A stretch of DNA of 64,000 bases from Enoplolaimus lenunculus (GCA_030248215.1 JASANG010001128.1:310001-374000), one strand, 5' to 3'. Positions 35,090-47,646 are shown, numbered from the stretch's first letter. A program made the numbers and translations. Notes: generated by a model from the letters alone, not told the origin.

Positions 35090-35341
35090 AGGGTACAACC
35101 GGAGGTTCGCTTCCGGCTCCGGCCGAAAATCGACGTCCGGCTATAGCTCCGGTTGAATTTTTGCCGGAGGTTCCGCCAATTTCAGTAGTGAAATTTCGTC
35201 TAGTTTTACAAAATTTTTTCAGTTTGGTACGATTCGTTTTAACTTTTAGCACAATTTAAAGAAAAGTATTGTCAAACCTTGGGGCAAGACTTGTTGACCC
35301 CGACTCCGGCTTTGAAATTTTTCACATCCGGTTGCACCCTG
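35090..35341. mobile_element. CAGGGTGCAACCGG-family MITE
   Basis: The ends are CAGGGTACAACCGGAGG and CCGGTTGCACCCTG, with GGAGCCGG/CCGGCTCC-rich interior. Non-coding, with no exact target duplication. Confidence 0.75.
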
Positions 35342-35465
35342 ATAGTCGCTCGTAAATTTTTACATCTATACAATGATATCTGTAATAAATATATAATGCA
35401 TATATTGAATTTATTTGCATATTTAGTACCATCCGGTTGCTTAAATCGCTGAACAGCAGTTTACA

Positions 35466-38193
35466 ATGCAACAAATTATTATACTGACCATTTTGTTCTG
35501 TATTGTCAACGGTAAGTTGAATCTGACCAGTGAACTTGATGGGTCTTAAGCTCTTCCTCCCAACATTTAATGTTTAACCTTGAGGGGTACTGTAGTGACC
35601 CGAATAAAAGGGGGAGGGACTGATATTTATTTGGCCTCTAGAGTGTACCCCCTTGTTATTCGGTTGACTGTTATTTATTTTCAACCAGCCTTCCGCCACC
35701 CTTCGTTACTGATATATCCGGTATTGCAACTATCCGTTCAATTAAACGTTTTTTGCCTTCCATCAAAAGCTTGAGCGATAATGTAAGGTTATACTTTGCA
35801 ATGTTACTTTCAAAACTTAAGTGCGCTTTAATGTTTTCAACTCAAGTTTTTATTTGGTCCTCTAGTCATTTATGCGCTACATTGACAAAAATGGACTCTA
35901 ATTAGGGTTTAGGGACTCTATCGGCTTACGGACTCTTATTAGGGATACGGACTCCTATGGATTGGGACTCAAAATGGGGATCCCCCTCTTATTACCCCCC
36001 ACTCTTATTTGGGTCGCTGCAGTGCATGTTCTAACTGGGGTAGCGCAGAACATGTTTTGTCTCATGTTTGATTCGCCGTCAACTTTAACCCTTGCGAACT
36101 AAATACCGACAAGTCCGTCTGAAATTGAATGTCATACGACGTTGGTTACAAACCACTGCTCTCAAATAATCATTGCATGCAAGTAGTAGCCATGATATTA
36201 CATGGTGCCTTGGAATACTAATGGGAAATATGACACATTCTAAAATTGTTGCAAATGCCGTATGATATTATGCAGGACAACGTAATTTGTACGCACAATT
36301 GAAATGCAAAGAAAATAGAATGGTACCCGCGTTCATCCATAGGCTCTGCGTTTTTTTAATTCAGCCACCTTTGCCGGAGTCAAGCATTTACAACAGCAAA
36401 CGCTTGCCAAAGGCCAAAACGAACCAACCAATCGAAATTCACCATTTGGTTCAACGGCAGTTGATCAAAGTCTGATTGACTATTTACATTCGCTTGCAAT
36501 AACATCGCTCGCGAACAGCCAATTAAATTCAAGATCGCTTGTGGTCGATGGTACGATAGTGAGCTGAATGGACGCGTTAACAAGCATTAATTTTGCCGGC
36601 CCATGTATAGAACAGGACCGGATCGTTTTTCGCAGGGGCTATAATAGAGTCAGTTTAAGCTTTAGACTATTTTTTCCTTAGGCTTAAGCTTAGGTTCAGG
36701 CTTACGAATAGGCTCATCCATACGCTTAGGCTTAGGCTTAGGAATATGCCTATACTACTGTTCCGGTCACGTTCTATACATGGGCCATTTTGCATTACTG
36801 CGAATATCTCCTTTAACTCTTAGGAATATTCTTCAATTTTTTTAAACATCCAGTTCCATACTCGATATTTTTAGCTACAAACCATACGTCTCTATTAATA
36901 TCTAATAAACTGGCATTTATGGATTAGAATTTTTGAGCTGTACCCAATGACAATTTCTGAACAAAGATATAGACTCATATTGATTCGGAATATTAGATTG
37001 GTATAATTCTTTACTTACCATACCTAGCAGTTAGCTATTACGGTGTAACCGGATATCCGTTTCCGGTAAAAAGTTATCCGTTTCCGTTATAGAAATACCG
37101 AAAATTCGATTAGTTTTATACGCTCTAGTCTACCCATGTATAGAACAGGGCAGGTACGTTTTCCTTGCGGGACTGTTAATAGAGTAAGCCCAAGCTTTTA
37201 GACTATTGTTTGCTTAGGCTTAGGCATAGGCTTAGGTATAGGCTCAACTTTATGCTTGGGCTTAGGCTTAGACATGAAACTTGTATACTTCAATATCCCA
37301 TTCAGGTCCTGTTTGCGTTATTTTGATCACTATAACCGTTTCCGTTTCCGTTTTCGTTATTTTTACTATCTCTTTACACCGTATTAGCTATACCAGAGCA
37401 TAAGCCTATTAAGACTTGGCCTATTAAGCCTAGATTCAAGTCTAAGCCTAAGCGTAAACAAGGGTGCAGCCATTTTGAGGGGGCATTTCCATTAGAAAAC
37501 TGTTATGGTTTAGTTTTGCGACACGAAAATTGCGTTCGGTTTGTCTCTTTTTTGCTCACGAGGACTGAACGTATGACCTTATATCACTCTTATTCGAGTC
37601 ACTGCACTATTTCAGCCAATCAAAACGTCGTACCGGTTTCAACAGTTCAAGCAAACAACCAACCAAATTTCGCCGCTACAGACTCGTCATTGCAATCGAA
37701 CATTCAGTCAAATTTAAGACAATCTTCATCCGCTGGAACGCCGTTCGGCGAAAACGTCGCAACTGGTTCTTCGTTTTATCCGCTGCTCGTTCATTTGAAA
37801 CCGGTAGAAAGTACGCATAGTAAACGGTCATTAGGCGTACGGCTGCCTACGTTTAATTACTATGCCGTACCGCGGGGATATTTCGCTGACCCTCGTCGGC
37901 ATCCTGTGAACAATTTACTCGGGCACTCAGCGTTTCCAGTAATTTTTCCTGGTTTAATAGGAACAGGATTGTCGAATTTGAACCAAAATTTTCAACCAAA
38001 ACCTCAATCAAGGCCTCGGCCTCAAGTCCAGCCGGAACAACTACAGCTGACTGCTTTAGAAAGCGTTCCAGCTGAGCGTTTGTTGCCTAAAACGAAGCTG
38101 TCTAAAGCTACGACGTTGAATTCTGACTCTGATCAGCGGTTAATTGAACTGGAATCCTTACAACGAACATTGAACGAAACACCACTGCCATAA
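35466..38193 (+). CDS. Secreted Gln/Asn/Pro-rich protein, three exons
   Basis: Exon 1 (35466-35511) encodes MQQIIILTILFCIVNG, a compact signal peptide, with donor AACG/GTAAGT. Exon 2 (36365-36550) has acceptor GTTTTTTTAATTCAG and continues ATFAGVKHLQQQTLAKGQ to SRSLVVD, with a weaker donor GATG/GTACGA. Exon 3 (37616-38193) has acceptor CACTATTTCAG and encodes about 192 residues, rich in Gln, Asn, Ser and Pro (NFQPKPQSRPRPQVQPEQLQ), ending NETPLP. All introns are phase 1, as often seen in extracellular proteins. The product is about 270 residues. A basic KRS at the centre could be a processing site (inference). I do not recognise the family; it may be a lineage-specific secreted or matrix protein. 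AATAAA occurs at 38317. Exon 2 is the least certain: exon 1 also joins exon 3 in frame without it. Confidence 0.65.
35590..36022. mobile_element. CTGTAGTGACCCGAATAAG-family MITE in an intron
   Basis: The ends are CTGTAGTGACCCGAATAAA and CTTATTTGGGTCGCTGCAG, with TA on the left flank and TG on the right. It lies inside the first intron of the secreted-protein gene and has the same interior phrases as 23993-24423. Confidence 0.8.
36598..36786. mobile_element. GGCC-family element with TTAGGC interior, in an intron
   Basis: The ends are GGCCCATGTATAGAACAGGA and GTTCTATACATGGGCC. Flanks ATTTTGCC and ATTTTGCA match at seven of eight bases. GGCTTAGGCTTAGG units lie inside. It is located in the second intron of the secreted-protein gene. 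Confidence 0.88.
37039..37383. mobile_element. TACGGTGTAACCGG element with nested GGCC-family piece
   Basis: The ends are TACGGTGTAACCGGATATCC and CTTTACACCGTA, flanked by an exact 8-bp duplication TTAGCTAT (37031-37038, 37384-37391). A GGCC-family sequence (CCCATGTATAGAACAGGGCA with GGCTTAGG units) is nested from 37132 to about 37280. It is in the second intron of the secreted-protein gene. Confidence 0.88.
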
Positions 38194-38229
38194 AATGGAA
38201 CATTTGCGAATTTGCAATTTTCAAATTTT

Positions 38230-38735
38230 TAGAATTTAAAATATCAGGGTACTTGTTTACCGACCTTGTCCCAAATGATTAAGACAAATTTTCTGAAACA
38301 TAGGACAAATGTCTGAAATAAAAAGACCTGTTTTGCTGAGTTCTGAGACATATATGTCTTAGAAACAAGAACTGCCAGAGAAGTCGCCTTCAAAATTGGG
38401 AGTTAAGCATAATCAAATTCCCTAATTTTACAACCTAAGATACGTCCAAGACGTAAACTTAGGTTGGGGATGGTGAGCATGAGCTCAACCCGTAATATCT
38501 CTGAAATTCGATTATTTATATACTCTTTTAAGAATACAAACGGAGCAACTTTTTACATACATAAAAATCAGAAAATTAGTTCATTGAATCTAAAACATTT
38601 ATGTTTTAATCATTTAAGAAACAAATTTTTGAACTGTTCAAGACTATTTAGTGTCTGAAAAAACCAGACATTTGTCTTGAAAATTTAAGATAGTAGGAGT
38701 CTTGAAATTTCAAGACAATTATTGTGTGTAGAATA
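38230..38735. repeat. Possible inverted-repeat element with AAGACAA phrases
   Basis: AAATGTCTGAAATA on the left and ACATTTGTCTTGAAAA on the right are loosely complementary, and TCTTGAAATTTCAAGA is a local palindrome. Ends and target duplication are not resolved. Confidence 0.35.
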
Positions 38736-39293
38736 GCGTAAGTATGCACAAATCAGTTATTAATTCATTTCTAACACATTTCCATAGTTTAATTTTAAGC
38801 AGAATTTAAAAGAAATAATATACCATAAACCACCATAACTGGCGTATTAATACAGCTAATCACAGGTAACAGAAAAATATTACCTACAACTTATCCTACC
38901 ATGAGAGTCTACAATTTCAATTACACCAAGGTTAGTATGCCTCAACGGTTACCTTGTAATAGATCAAAAATTTAGTCAGCGACATAAGTATTTATCCAAC
39001 TTAAGTACGCTTTTAAAAATGACAAAATGGTTAAGTAATTAGTTCGCAGCACGTACTTAAGTACTAAGCTGTACTTAAGTAGCGTTTTGAAAACCCAGCC
39101 AATGTGTTGCAAAACACCGTTGTAAGTCATCTGACAACCTTGTATGTCCTCATAAAAAATTTACCCCCACTGTAAGGTGAGCCAAGTTATGTACCTGACA
39201 GAACACACGTTTCATATTTCCCATAGGATTATTTTACGTTATTTTTGCTAAACTCTATGCTGTCGGCGCAAAGACTATTTACACTGACATCTA
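38736..39293. other. Non-coding AT-rich DNA
   Basis: Nothing is recognised apart from local TTAAGTACG/CGTACTTAAG palindromic phrases at 39000-39080. Confidence 0.35.
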
Positions 39294-39512
39294 GACCCGT
39301 ATTCTCAATTGCATATAGCATCTATCACCAGTTGGTAATAGGTTTTCAAACTAACGAACTGCAACAATTGCAGATCTTCAGATTTGCACAGTAGTGTAAA
39401 TCGAATGCAGTAAATGTTTTGAATTTCAAACCTTTATATTACCTGGTCCGAAAGTTACAAGACCTATCACCAACTGGTACTCGGTGCTACACGCATTTCA
39501 GAATACGGGCTC
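39294..39512. mobile_element. TA-flanked palindromic MITE (GACCCGTATTCTCAA ends)
   Basis: The ends are GACCCGTATTCTCAATTGCA and CATTTCAGAATACGGGCTC, flanked by TA on both sides. Inside, CACCAGTTGGTAATAGGTTTT and its complement form a second inverted pair. Related fragments lie at 16340, 39735 and 41127. TA flanks suggest Tc1/mariner-like mobility. Confidence 0.75.
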
Positions 39513-39844
39513 TAATTTGCATATGCGTTTTTCTTCTCTTCTGTTAATGCACTGATATGCTAGAACGCTGACCAAAATACGTATATGGGGCGTTTCAGTT
39601 TTAATAAGACAGACAAAAGATATGTTGTGTTTTTATGAGTAAACATTTGTCTGTCCGTCTGTCAATTGTGAAAACGTTATGCCGACATTCCGAACCACTT
39701 CAATAATTTAGTCGTATTCAACTAAATTTTCAATTATGTGTAGCACCTATCACCAGTTAGTAATCGATTCTACTACTACAACAGCTGGAAATCTGAAATT
39801 TCGCCAGGTAGCAATTCTAAGTTAAGCAGTACCATATAGAGCCC

Positions 39845-39925
39845 TTCACGAAAATTTTACTGCCGATGCGGTGGGGATCGAACCCACGAATCAACAAATG
39901 TATTTAACCTACTCAGCGGCTGATC
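39845..39925 (-). repeat. tRNA-like sequence (SINE head or tRNA relic)
   Basis: On the minus strand, AGCCGCTGAGTAGGTT resembles box A and GGGTTCGATCCCCACC a T arm with box B. The 5' acceptor strand that should pair with GCATCGGC and a convincing anticodon stem are missing, so this is a relic or the head of a SINE rather than a working tRNA gene. Confidence 0.45.
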
Positions 39926-40117
39926 CTGGGAGTACACCGGATGTGGATCTATAGAGTATGAAAGGTGCATCACTCCACGAACTAACCCTGACCCCTGCTG
40001 AAACTTGTGCGATGAATATGGTTCATCTGAAGCTTACAACATTTTTTCTAGCCGATTAGGTGAAAATTATGGCCAGCCTGAACACGAATTTAAAAAACAA
40101 GCAAATTTAATATCTAA

Positions 40118-40372
40118 GCCCATGTACAGATCAGGGGCGGAACGTTTTTCTGTTGGACTCCAATAGAGTAGGTAAGCTTACGCTTTAGACTAATTTTTTG
40201 CCTGTCTTAGGCTTACGATTAGACTTACCAATACGCTTATAATATTGGCCATCTACACTTTAGACTAATTTTTTGCTTGGCTTAGGCATAGAAATATGCT
40301 CATTCTTACGCTTAGACTTAGGCTTAGGAATATCTTGATAATACTGCTCCGCCCCTGTTCTTTACATTGGCC
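40118..40372. mobile_element. GGCC-family element, diverged
   Basis: The ends are GCCCATGTACAGATCAGGGG and CCCCTGTTCTTTACATTGGCC, with degenerate TTAGGC units at 40205-40330 that look internally duplicated. No clear target duplication. Confidence 0.7.
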
Positions 40373-40931
40373 AACAATCCACAACAGGGGTCCCACAAAT
40401 ATTCAATTCCATTAATTTTTTGTACAAAATTAATCTTTAATAATGAAACTGAAAATTCACCAAATGATTTTTCAATTTTTCCTGAAGCCCAGCCTCGTGC
40501 TTCGCTTTGGCTATACGGGTTCGAAACCGACGCCTAAGTAATTTTAGTATGTCGAGCAATTAGGAATTTCGACCAATTTATACAGACAGAGATCACGGCT
40601 GTAACAGTAGTAGTATAAGCATCTTTCTAAGTCTAAGCAAAAAAATTAGTCTAAAGCTTCTTATGCGTATTTAGTCCATTGCAGTATCGCAGAAAAACGT
40701 TGCTCCCCTGATCTTTACATGAGGCCGCAATTAATATCACAAAAAAATTCAACTTGGAAATTGTTATCTTACGTAATCTCTCGTCATCTTTCCGCAATCA
40801 TTGGTTACATTCCTGGATGTAAGTAAAGTAAACTTAATTCGCATAAAAGGACTTTCTGGTGTTACCAACTGAAAAAGTTGCCAAAAACCTGTGAACAAAA
40901 ATATCAACGACAACATTACCAATACTTATAC

Positions 40932-41095
40932 CAGGCCCGTAGCTCACCTTGCTGGGGGGGGGGGGCAAAATATTTTCAGGAGGGGCATTCAAAGGTTTTG
41001 AACGACTTACCGACCTACAAGCAAAATTGAAAATCTTCTAGGGGGTCCAAAATTTTTTCAGAAAGGCTAAGCCCCCCGTCTTGGCTACGGGCCCG
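40932..41095. mobile_element. CAGGCCCGTAGC MITE (intact, 164 bp)
   Basis: It starts CAGGCCCGTAGCTCACC and ends TTGGCTACGGGCCCG, flanked by an exact 8-bp duplication ACTTATAC (40924-40931, 41096-41103). It has poly-G and AAAATTTTTTCAG phrases and no coding capacity. Diverged relatives are at 46200, 47169, 47510, 49262, 50236, 54298, 54956, 56634 and 57340. The CAG start and 8-bp duplication suggest hAT-type mobility. Confidence 0.88.
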
Positions 41096-41331
41096 ACTTA
41101 TACTTGATTAAAATGGATTCTTGGCCCGTAGTCTCAAATATGTGCAGCACCTATTACCAGTTGGTGATAAATCTTGTAGCTTTGGAACCAGTCAATGCTG
41201 GGGCTCAAAATTTAGCACATTTTTCGCATATGAATTGTTCTATATGTGTGTGTATCAATTTTGAATTCGACAACTGCAATAGTTAGTGATTTGAAATCCT
41301 ATTACTATTAACTGATGATAGTTGCTATACA

Positions 41332-41531
41332 CCAGGGATGTGCGGTCTCGGTCACAAACCGAGACCTGAGACCGAGACTGTTTGGTTTCGGTTTCGGTCA
41401 ATTTTTGACCGTTACCAAGCATAGACCAGCCAAATCCCGAGACTTACCGAGACCGAGACCAGCCAAATCCCGAGACTTACCGAGACCGAGACCAGCCAAA
41501 TCCCGAGACTTACCGAGACCGCACATCCCTG
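41332..41531. mobile_element. CAGGGATGTGCGGTCTCGG palindromic MITE with tandem units
   Basis: The ends are CAGGGATGTGCGGTCTCGG and CCGAGACCGCACATCCCTG. The interior holds three direct units of about 33 bp built on CCAAATCCCGAGACTTACCG. Flanks CTATACAC and CGAGACAC match at six of eight bases. The 76-codon open frame with RPAKSRDLPRP repeats is an artefact of the array. Confidence 0.8.
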
Positions 41532-41647
41532 CGAGACACATTTGAGAATATCGCCAGTGATTACAAAGCAATACTTTACGACAGTTAAACTTAAAATATA
41601 ATTAAAAAATTGAAAAAAAAATTGAAAAACGAAATTTCATATGAAAT

Positions 41648-43015
<1,368 letters not shown>

Positions 43016-43418
43016 CCGTTTCTATAATGATTTATAAGCCGAATCGAAGCTGTGCTTGGAAAAAAGTTTTTATAGAGGGACTCAGCCCCAACCCGGACTC
43101 GATTCTGGACCCTTACCCGAAGTAATATTACAGGTTTCATGTATTGGCTTTTTGTGCGCTTTCCTCCGCGTAAAAGTTACGGCTTCGGCTTACGTCCCAC
43201 AATCTCCCTGGCGCAACGATCGCCGGTCTCGGTTCAACCGAGCGACACCGAGACCAACACCACGACCCAACCCGTATCCGAGACTGCAAACGTTACCGGT
43301 CTCGATCAATTTTTAACTGTTACCGGCAATAAAAACGGATTTTTGTAACAAAAGTTTTGAATATTTTTTTATCTGCTCAAAAATGACCGGTTATTCATAC
43401 AATTAAACTGATGATGGA
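43016..43418. other. Non-coding DNA with GAGACC-type fragment
   Basis: A stretch at 43185-43330 has GGTCTCGG, CCGAGACC and CACCGAGACC phrases like the MITE at 41332-41531 but no intact ends. Confidence 0.45.
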
Positions 43419-43426
43419 GTCGGCAC

Positions 43427-43785
43427 CAGTGTGCAACCGGAATTCCGGTTCCGGTTCCGGCATTTTTTCACCTTCCGTTCCGGTTCCGGTAAATTTTTAC
43501 CGGATTTAAAAATTCCGGTATTATAATTTGGCCGTTTTTGAAAGCCACTTGTACTCCGAATATAAGCCATTAATGGTGGATTTCACTTCAGTCGATGATG
43601 AAAATCTAAAATACAACAAATAAAATAAATACGTATGTTCGACTAAGGTTATTTCACAAATAATAGAGCAAAAAATAAGATTAAAATGAAATTTTTGGTG
43701 AAATGCATTTTTCACTTTCCGGTTCCGGTTCCGGTAAAATTTTCAAATTCCGGTTCCGGTAAATTGTAATTCCGGTTGCACCCTG
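43427..43785. mobile_element. CAGGGTGCAACCGG-family hAT-like MITE (intact)
   Basis: A 359-bp element with ends CAGTGTGCAACCGGAATTCC and CCGGTTGCACCCTG, flanked by an exact 8-bp duplication GTCGGCAC (43419-43426, 43786-43793). The subterminal parts are dense in CCGGTTCCGG; the centre is unrelated AT-rich DNA. Non-coding. Confidence 0.92.
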
Positions 43786-43793
43786 GTCGGCAC

Positions 43794-44799
43794 CGAAACT
43801 TTATTTTTTACTTTATTTATCACTTAGGAATGGTGGCACAAACGCAACGATTGAAAACTGTCACTAAATTGTCTCCAACTCCAATTATAACAAACGTTGC
43901 ACACATATGAAAATGACCTTTTAAGCGGATTTGTATGCGACCGTTTTAGTGCCAATATTAATGAAAACATTACTTGGTGATCAAGTTCTACCAAAACCTC
44001 ATTATGCAATTTTATCAACTGATTTACTTCCACACCCCACTGCCTAAGCTTAAACGTAAACCTAAGCCTACGTAATCCATGTAGTAGTAATGACGCAAAA
44101 TAATCACTTTGAACAACAACTTGCGATTTCATTAAAACAGTCATAGCGTTGAATTGAAGTAAACAGGTGTCCAATTTTTAGTGGTTCACGCATATATACA
44201 TTTCGCCTAAAATACGAGCAAACAAACATTGCTACTTCCTTTGTTCAACTCAAACTAGCTCATCTAATAGCAATTGTATAACTCTTTATCACGTCTTTGG
44301 CCTCGATTTGCACATACCACCGAGACTCCAAAAAAAAGCGAGACCGATATCGAGACCGCCCATCCCTCTCCCTGGATGATCGGCCAGTGCTGGTTTTGGT
44401 GGGAACTCCGTCAAATGACGGTATGGGAGAGGCGGCTCCGGCCCTATTAGTACCCAGCCAATTTGGGGTTCCTTTCCTTGCAATTGGGGCTGAAAATGAG
44501 GGGCGTTCGTACGAGGTTTCGATCCCTTCACCCATCATAGCCGACAGGTTCTCAGTCCAGCGCGCTTCCACTGAGTCAACCCACCTCACAGTCAACTGCT
44601 AAGTTTTTGTTTTTATGCCTTATAAGAACTTCAACATTATACACATGCATCTTGGGTCTTCCATGTTTAACTGCTGCTGTATATGACGGCACTACATATG
44701 TGCAGCAATGATTTACCGATGAACAGCATCAGCATGTGGTTATTACTTGTCTGTATGCATCCGCATGTCACAATGCCCATACCAGACTATAATTCATAT
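43794..44799. other. Non-coding DNA with GAGACC-type fragment
   Basis: No gene is recognised. Overlapping frames at 44260-44602 occur on both strands. GAGACCGATATCGAGACCGC near 44340 is a fragment of the CAGGGATGTGCGGTCTCGG family. Confidence 0.4.
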
Positions 44800-44976
44800 G
44801 GCCAATCTTACTTTTAGGGGCGTAACAGTAGATTAAGCGTATTCCTAAGCCTAAGCCCATGCGTTGCAAAAAAAGTTCCTAAGCCTAAGCCTAAGCAAAA
44901 AATGTAATCTAAAATCTAAACCTACTCTTTTACAGACTCATCAGAAACCTGGACGCCCCCTAAAGTAACATGGGCC
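44800..44976. mobile_element. GGCC-family element with CCTAAGC interior
   Basis: The ends are GGCCAATCTTACTTTTAGGG and CTAAAGTAACATGGGCC. Flanks ATTCATAT and CTTCATAT match at seven of eight bases. Two CCTAAGC blocks lie inside. Confidence 0.88.
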
Positions 44977-46199
44977 CTTCATATGGAGACGGAAATATTT
45001 TCAATTTAGCACATTATCACCACCAGTGTGGGACTGTGGCGGGGCAGTAGCGAATCCCGCAATTTCCAGCCGGTTGGTGGGTTGTGCAAGATATAATAGC
45101 GAAAAAAACTCGCGAGCGAAACGAACGCAACGCCAAACGCCATTTTAGCGCTAAACCTTAACACGAAGCCTTGATTTTAATTCAGGTTGTTCGCTGCCAT
45201 AGGCCCCGGAACACGGGCGTGTCCACGTGGGGAAGGGCGTTAGGGGGACGGCAGGCCGTGCCCCCCCAAATTTGGCTAAACAATCTTGAATTGCAATTGT
45301 AGGGGCCTCCCAAAATAACTCGATGCCCTCCTGCCATTGAAGGTCCCGCTTTGGATTTGTCAGTGTGTGGCAGAAACTAAACAGGGTCCCATATCGGAAC
45401 TAACCTTGAGTTTCTGGGATCGGGCCTCCTGGCGGCGCCGATTTTTGATCATACTGTGGCGGCGGATCATACGCAGACATGTTAAACACGAAATTTCAAC
45501 GTAAAAACAAACAACGTAAGTTATACAAGGTAAGTGTAATACACAGGCAAAATATAATCTATAATGTATTTTATGTATATATTTATATTTTGCGTTTGTA
45601 AACAATGATTCAACACTATATACGTATGTATCGCATATTTATGTATTGAAAATTTTAACAAAATTCGTTAAATACAGGGGCGTGTGTATATGTCTTAGGT
45701 TAATCTGCTATTTTATTTATAATAGTAGTGTGGCCGGCCTGGGCTAAACTGCTATTAAACTTATAGACCAATCAGATTTGATTATTTGGATAGACTCAAT
45801 ACAACCAATCAGCGTTGGTTTTACATCACTGTTGTTTTGCGAAATCTCACAATCGCAATTAGCCAAGGCCAAAACTGCAATTTGCTACGAATAGCAGATT
45901 GGCCTAGATGAGACCAAATTGGTTAATTGGCATGAGTAGCAGATTGGCTTACGACATACAAGGCGGGCTCGTAATCAGAAGAAGGCCGGTGCCGCCCCCG
46001 TAAGCAAATTTATATTGGTGGCACAATGGTAGCTAAAATGGTCGAATGCTAATGAGTGTTATTTTACCAAAATCACATTGTGTTGCGAAAAAATGTGACA
46101 GACAAGATGCTCATTCGACAGTGTGATATTGTGAGCTCTGGGCGATATTGGAGAGCTGTGCCCCCCGATCTGAACATTGGGGGCAAGTGCCCCTTGCCC
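44977..46199. other. Non-coding DNA, no gene recognised
   Basis: 45110-45170 contains GCGAGCGAAACGAACG and the phrase CGCCATTTTAGCGCTAAACC, which also occurs in the tandem unit near 7585 and in part near 58620, so a dispersed element fragment is present. 45680-45960 has repeated CAGATTGGC/GCTAAAC phrases with loose inverted symmetry. Boundaries are not resolved. Confidence 0.4.
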
Positions 46200-46352
46200 C
46201 GCACTTCCGGCGCCCATGTGCTCAGCCCTCTGGAAAATTTTGTTCCCCTCTAGAATAGTTTTAACCTTGCTTGTAAGTCATCGAAAACCTTATATGCCCC
46301 TTCTGAAAGATGTTTAATCCTCCCTAGTGAGGTAAGCTGGCTACGGACCTGA
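46200..46352. repeat. Partial CCCGTAGCCAGCTCACC-family MITE
   Basis: It contains the family interior (GAAAATTTTGTTCCCCTC, CTTGCTTGTAAGTCATCG) and the inverted end GAGGTAAGCTGGCTACGGAC. The left end is eroded. Confidence 0.6.
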
Positions 46353-47015
46353 TACAAGGTAACGGTAGCATAGATGTAGCTGAGATTTCAGTTCGTGAAG
46401 ATAAAAATAAATGTGATGTGAACCATAATTTATTGACCTCAATTATTTTAACCGCTTTCAAGAGGGATAACTCCGATTCATTACCTGGTCCCCAAATCAG
46501 AATCATTGTTTATTCATTTAAACATCAGATACAAAAGTTACGTTTGCCTTCTCGCTGACTCAAATCGAAATTTTGTAACACAACGCATAACGTAATACTT
46601 AATCGGTATGAACAAGAGTGCATAATACAAGAGTGTGCAACTCTTTAGGGTTCGTTTGGTACAAAATATTCCACCGGACGTTGCGTTTTTGGCCGACCCA
46701 CATTTGTTTAAAGGGGGGTCGTTGTCACATGCCATAACCCCAAATTAAACTATAAGCACATAAAGTTTGGTTGCCAAATACATAAAAAATGTCATGGTCC
46801 GCACAGGTTGTATCTTCCCTCTAAATAAAGGTGGAAGTTGGCCAAAATCGCAACGAGTGCCGGATACATTCGTTTCTACACAGAATGTGCCCAGTTGCAT
46901 ACTCTTGCTGAAGTATGCATCATCCACTCTTGGTATGAATAACCTGTAGGTTCCAAGAAGTCAGAAACCACTTTTTCGCAACCTCTGTGCCAAAGTTCGC
47001 AAAAGCTTTAATATC
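46353..47015. other. Non-coding DNA, nothing recognised
   Basis: Frames at 46745-46949 are open on both strands over the same interval and look like chance. Confidence 0.35.
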
Positions 47016-47017
47016 AG

Positions 47018-47108
47018 ATGACGTCATTTCGAAATGAAATGTTTCGTGACGTCATTTCGAAATGAAATGTTTCGTGACGTCATTTCGAAATAAAATGTTA
47101 TGTTACGT
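47018..47108. repeat. Three tandem 28-bp units with TGACGTCA cores
   Basis: The unit GACGTCATTTCGAAATGAAA plus TGTTTCGT is repeated, with the third unit diverging. Each unit carries a TGACGTCA or near copy, the palindromic CRE/ATF core, and a TTTCGAAATG palindrome. Whether it binds a factor is unknown; no gene start is recognised next to it. Confidence 0.75.
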
Positions 47109-47168
47109 CATTGATTTAAACGTACCATATTGACAAACCAAACGCGAGCCCAAAATAAGTTGTCGTCA

Positions 47169-47290
47169 CAGGCCCGCAGCCAGATGATGTGGGGTCTAAA
47201 AATTTTTCAGCAGGGGCATACCAAGTGTTTAGGTTAGACTTATAAGCAAGGTTGAAAATTTTCTAGGATTGTCAGGATTGTTCCACGGAC
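47169..47290. repeat. Diverged CAGGCCCGTAGCCAG-family copy
   Basis: It starts CAGGCCCGCAGCCAGATG and contains GCAAGGTTGAAAATTTTCTA. The right end is lost. Confidence 0.6.
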
Positions 47291-47509
47291 GGCTGAGGTT
47301 CCTTTGGTTGCAGGACCGTCATGGTTAGCGACCATGCTGTGAATGCTGCCGAAACAAATAAATTACCTGTTATACCTGTCGCTAAAACTGTTTTAATACT
47401 CGATTTGGCATCTATAAAACTTTTCTCGCATCTCTAATAGCTCATAAATACATTGAAACGAAGTTGAAACAAAATCCATCCGTTCCCTGTTGCCAAGGGG
47501 GGACCAGGG

Positions 47510-47646
47510 TGGGCTCAACCTCTCTGGAAAAATTTTGGCCTTCCCTAGAAAATTTTCCAAGTTGCTTGTAAAGTCATTAAAAGCCATTGATTGCCCCTCG
47601 TGAAAATGTTTTAGCTCCCTTAGCAAGGTGAGCTGGCTACGGACAC
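47510..47646. repeat. Diverged CAGGCCCGTAGCCAG-family copy
   Basis: It contains AAAATTTTCCAAGTTGCTTG and ends AAGGTGAGCTGGCTACGGAC, the family's inverted end. The left end is unclear. Confidence 0.6.

Noticed and set aside
39845-39925. Functional tRNA gene on the minus strand
   Set aside because: Box A- and box B-like parts are present, but the acceptor stem does not pair and no good anticodon stem forms.
44260-44602. 80-111-codon frames on both strands
   Set aside because: They cover a degenerate GAGACC-type repeat fragment and have no splice partners.
46056-46253. Short frame ending in PLPRTSGAHVLSPLENFV
   Set aside because: It overlaps a CAGGCCCGTAGCCAG-family copy and shows no family resemblance.
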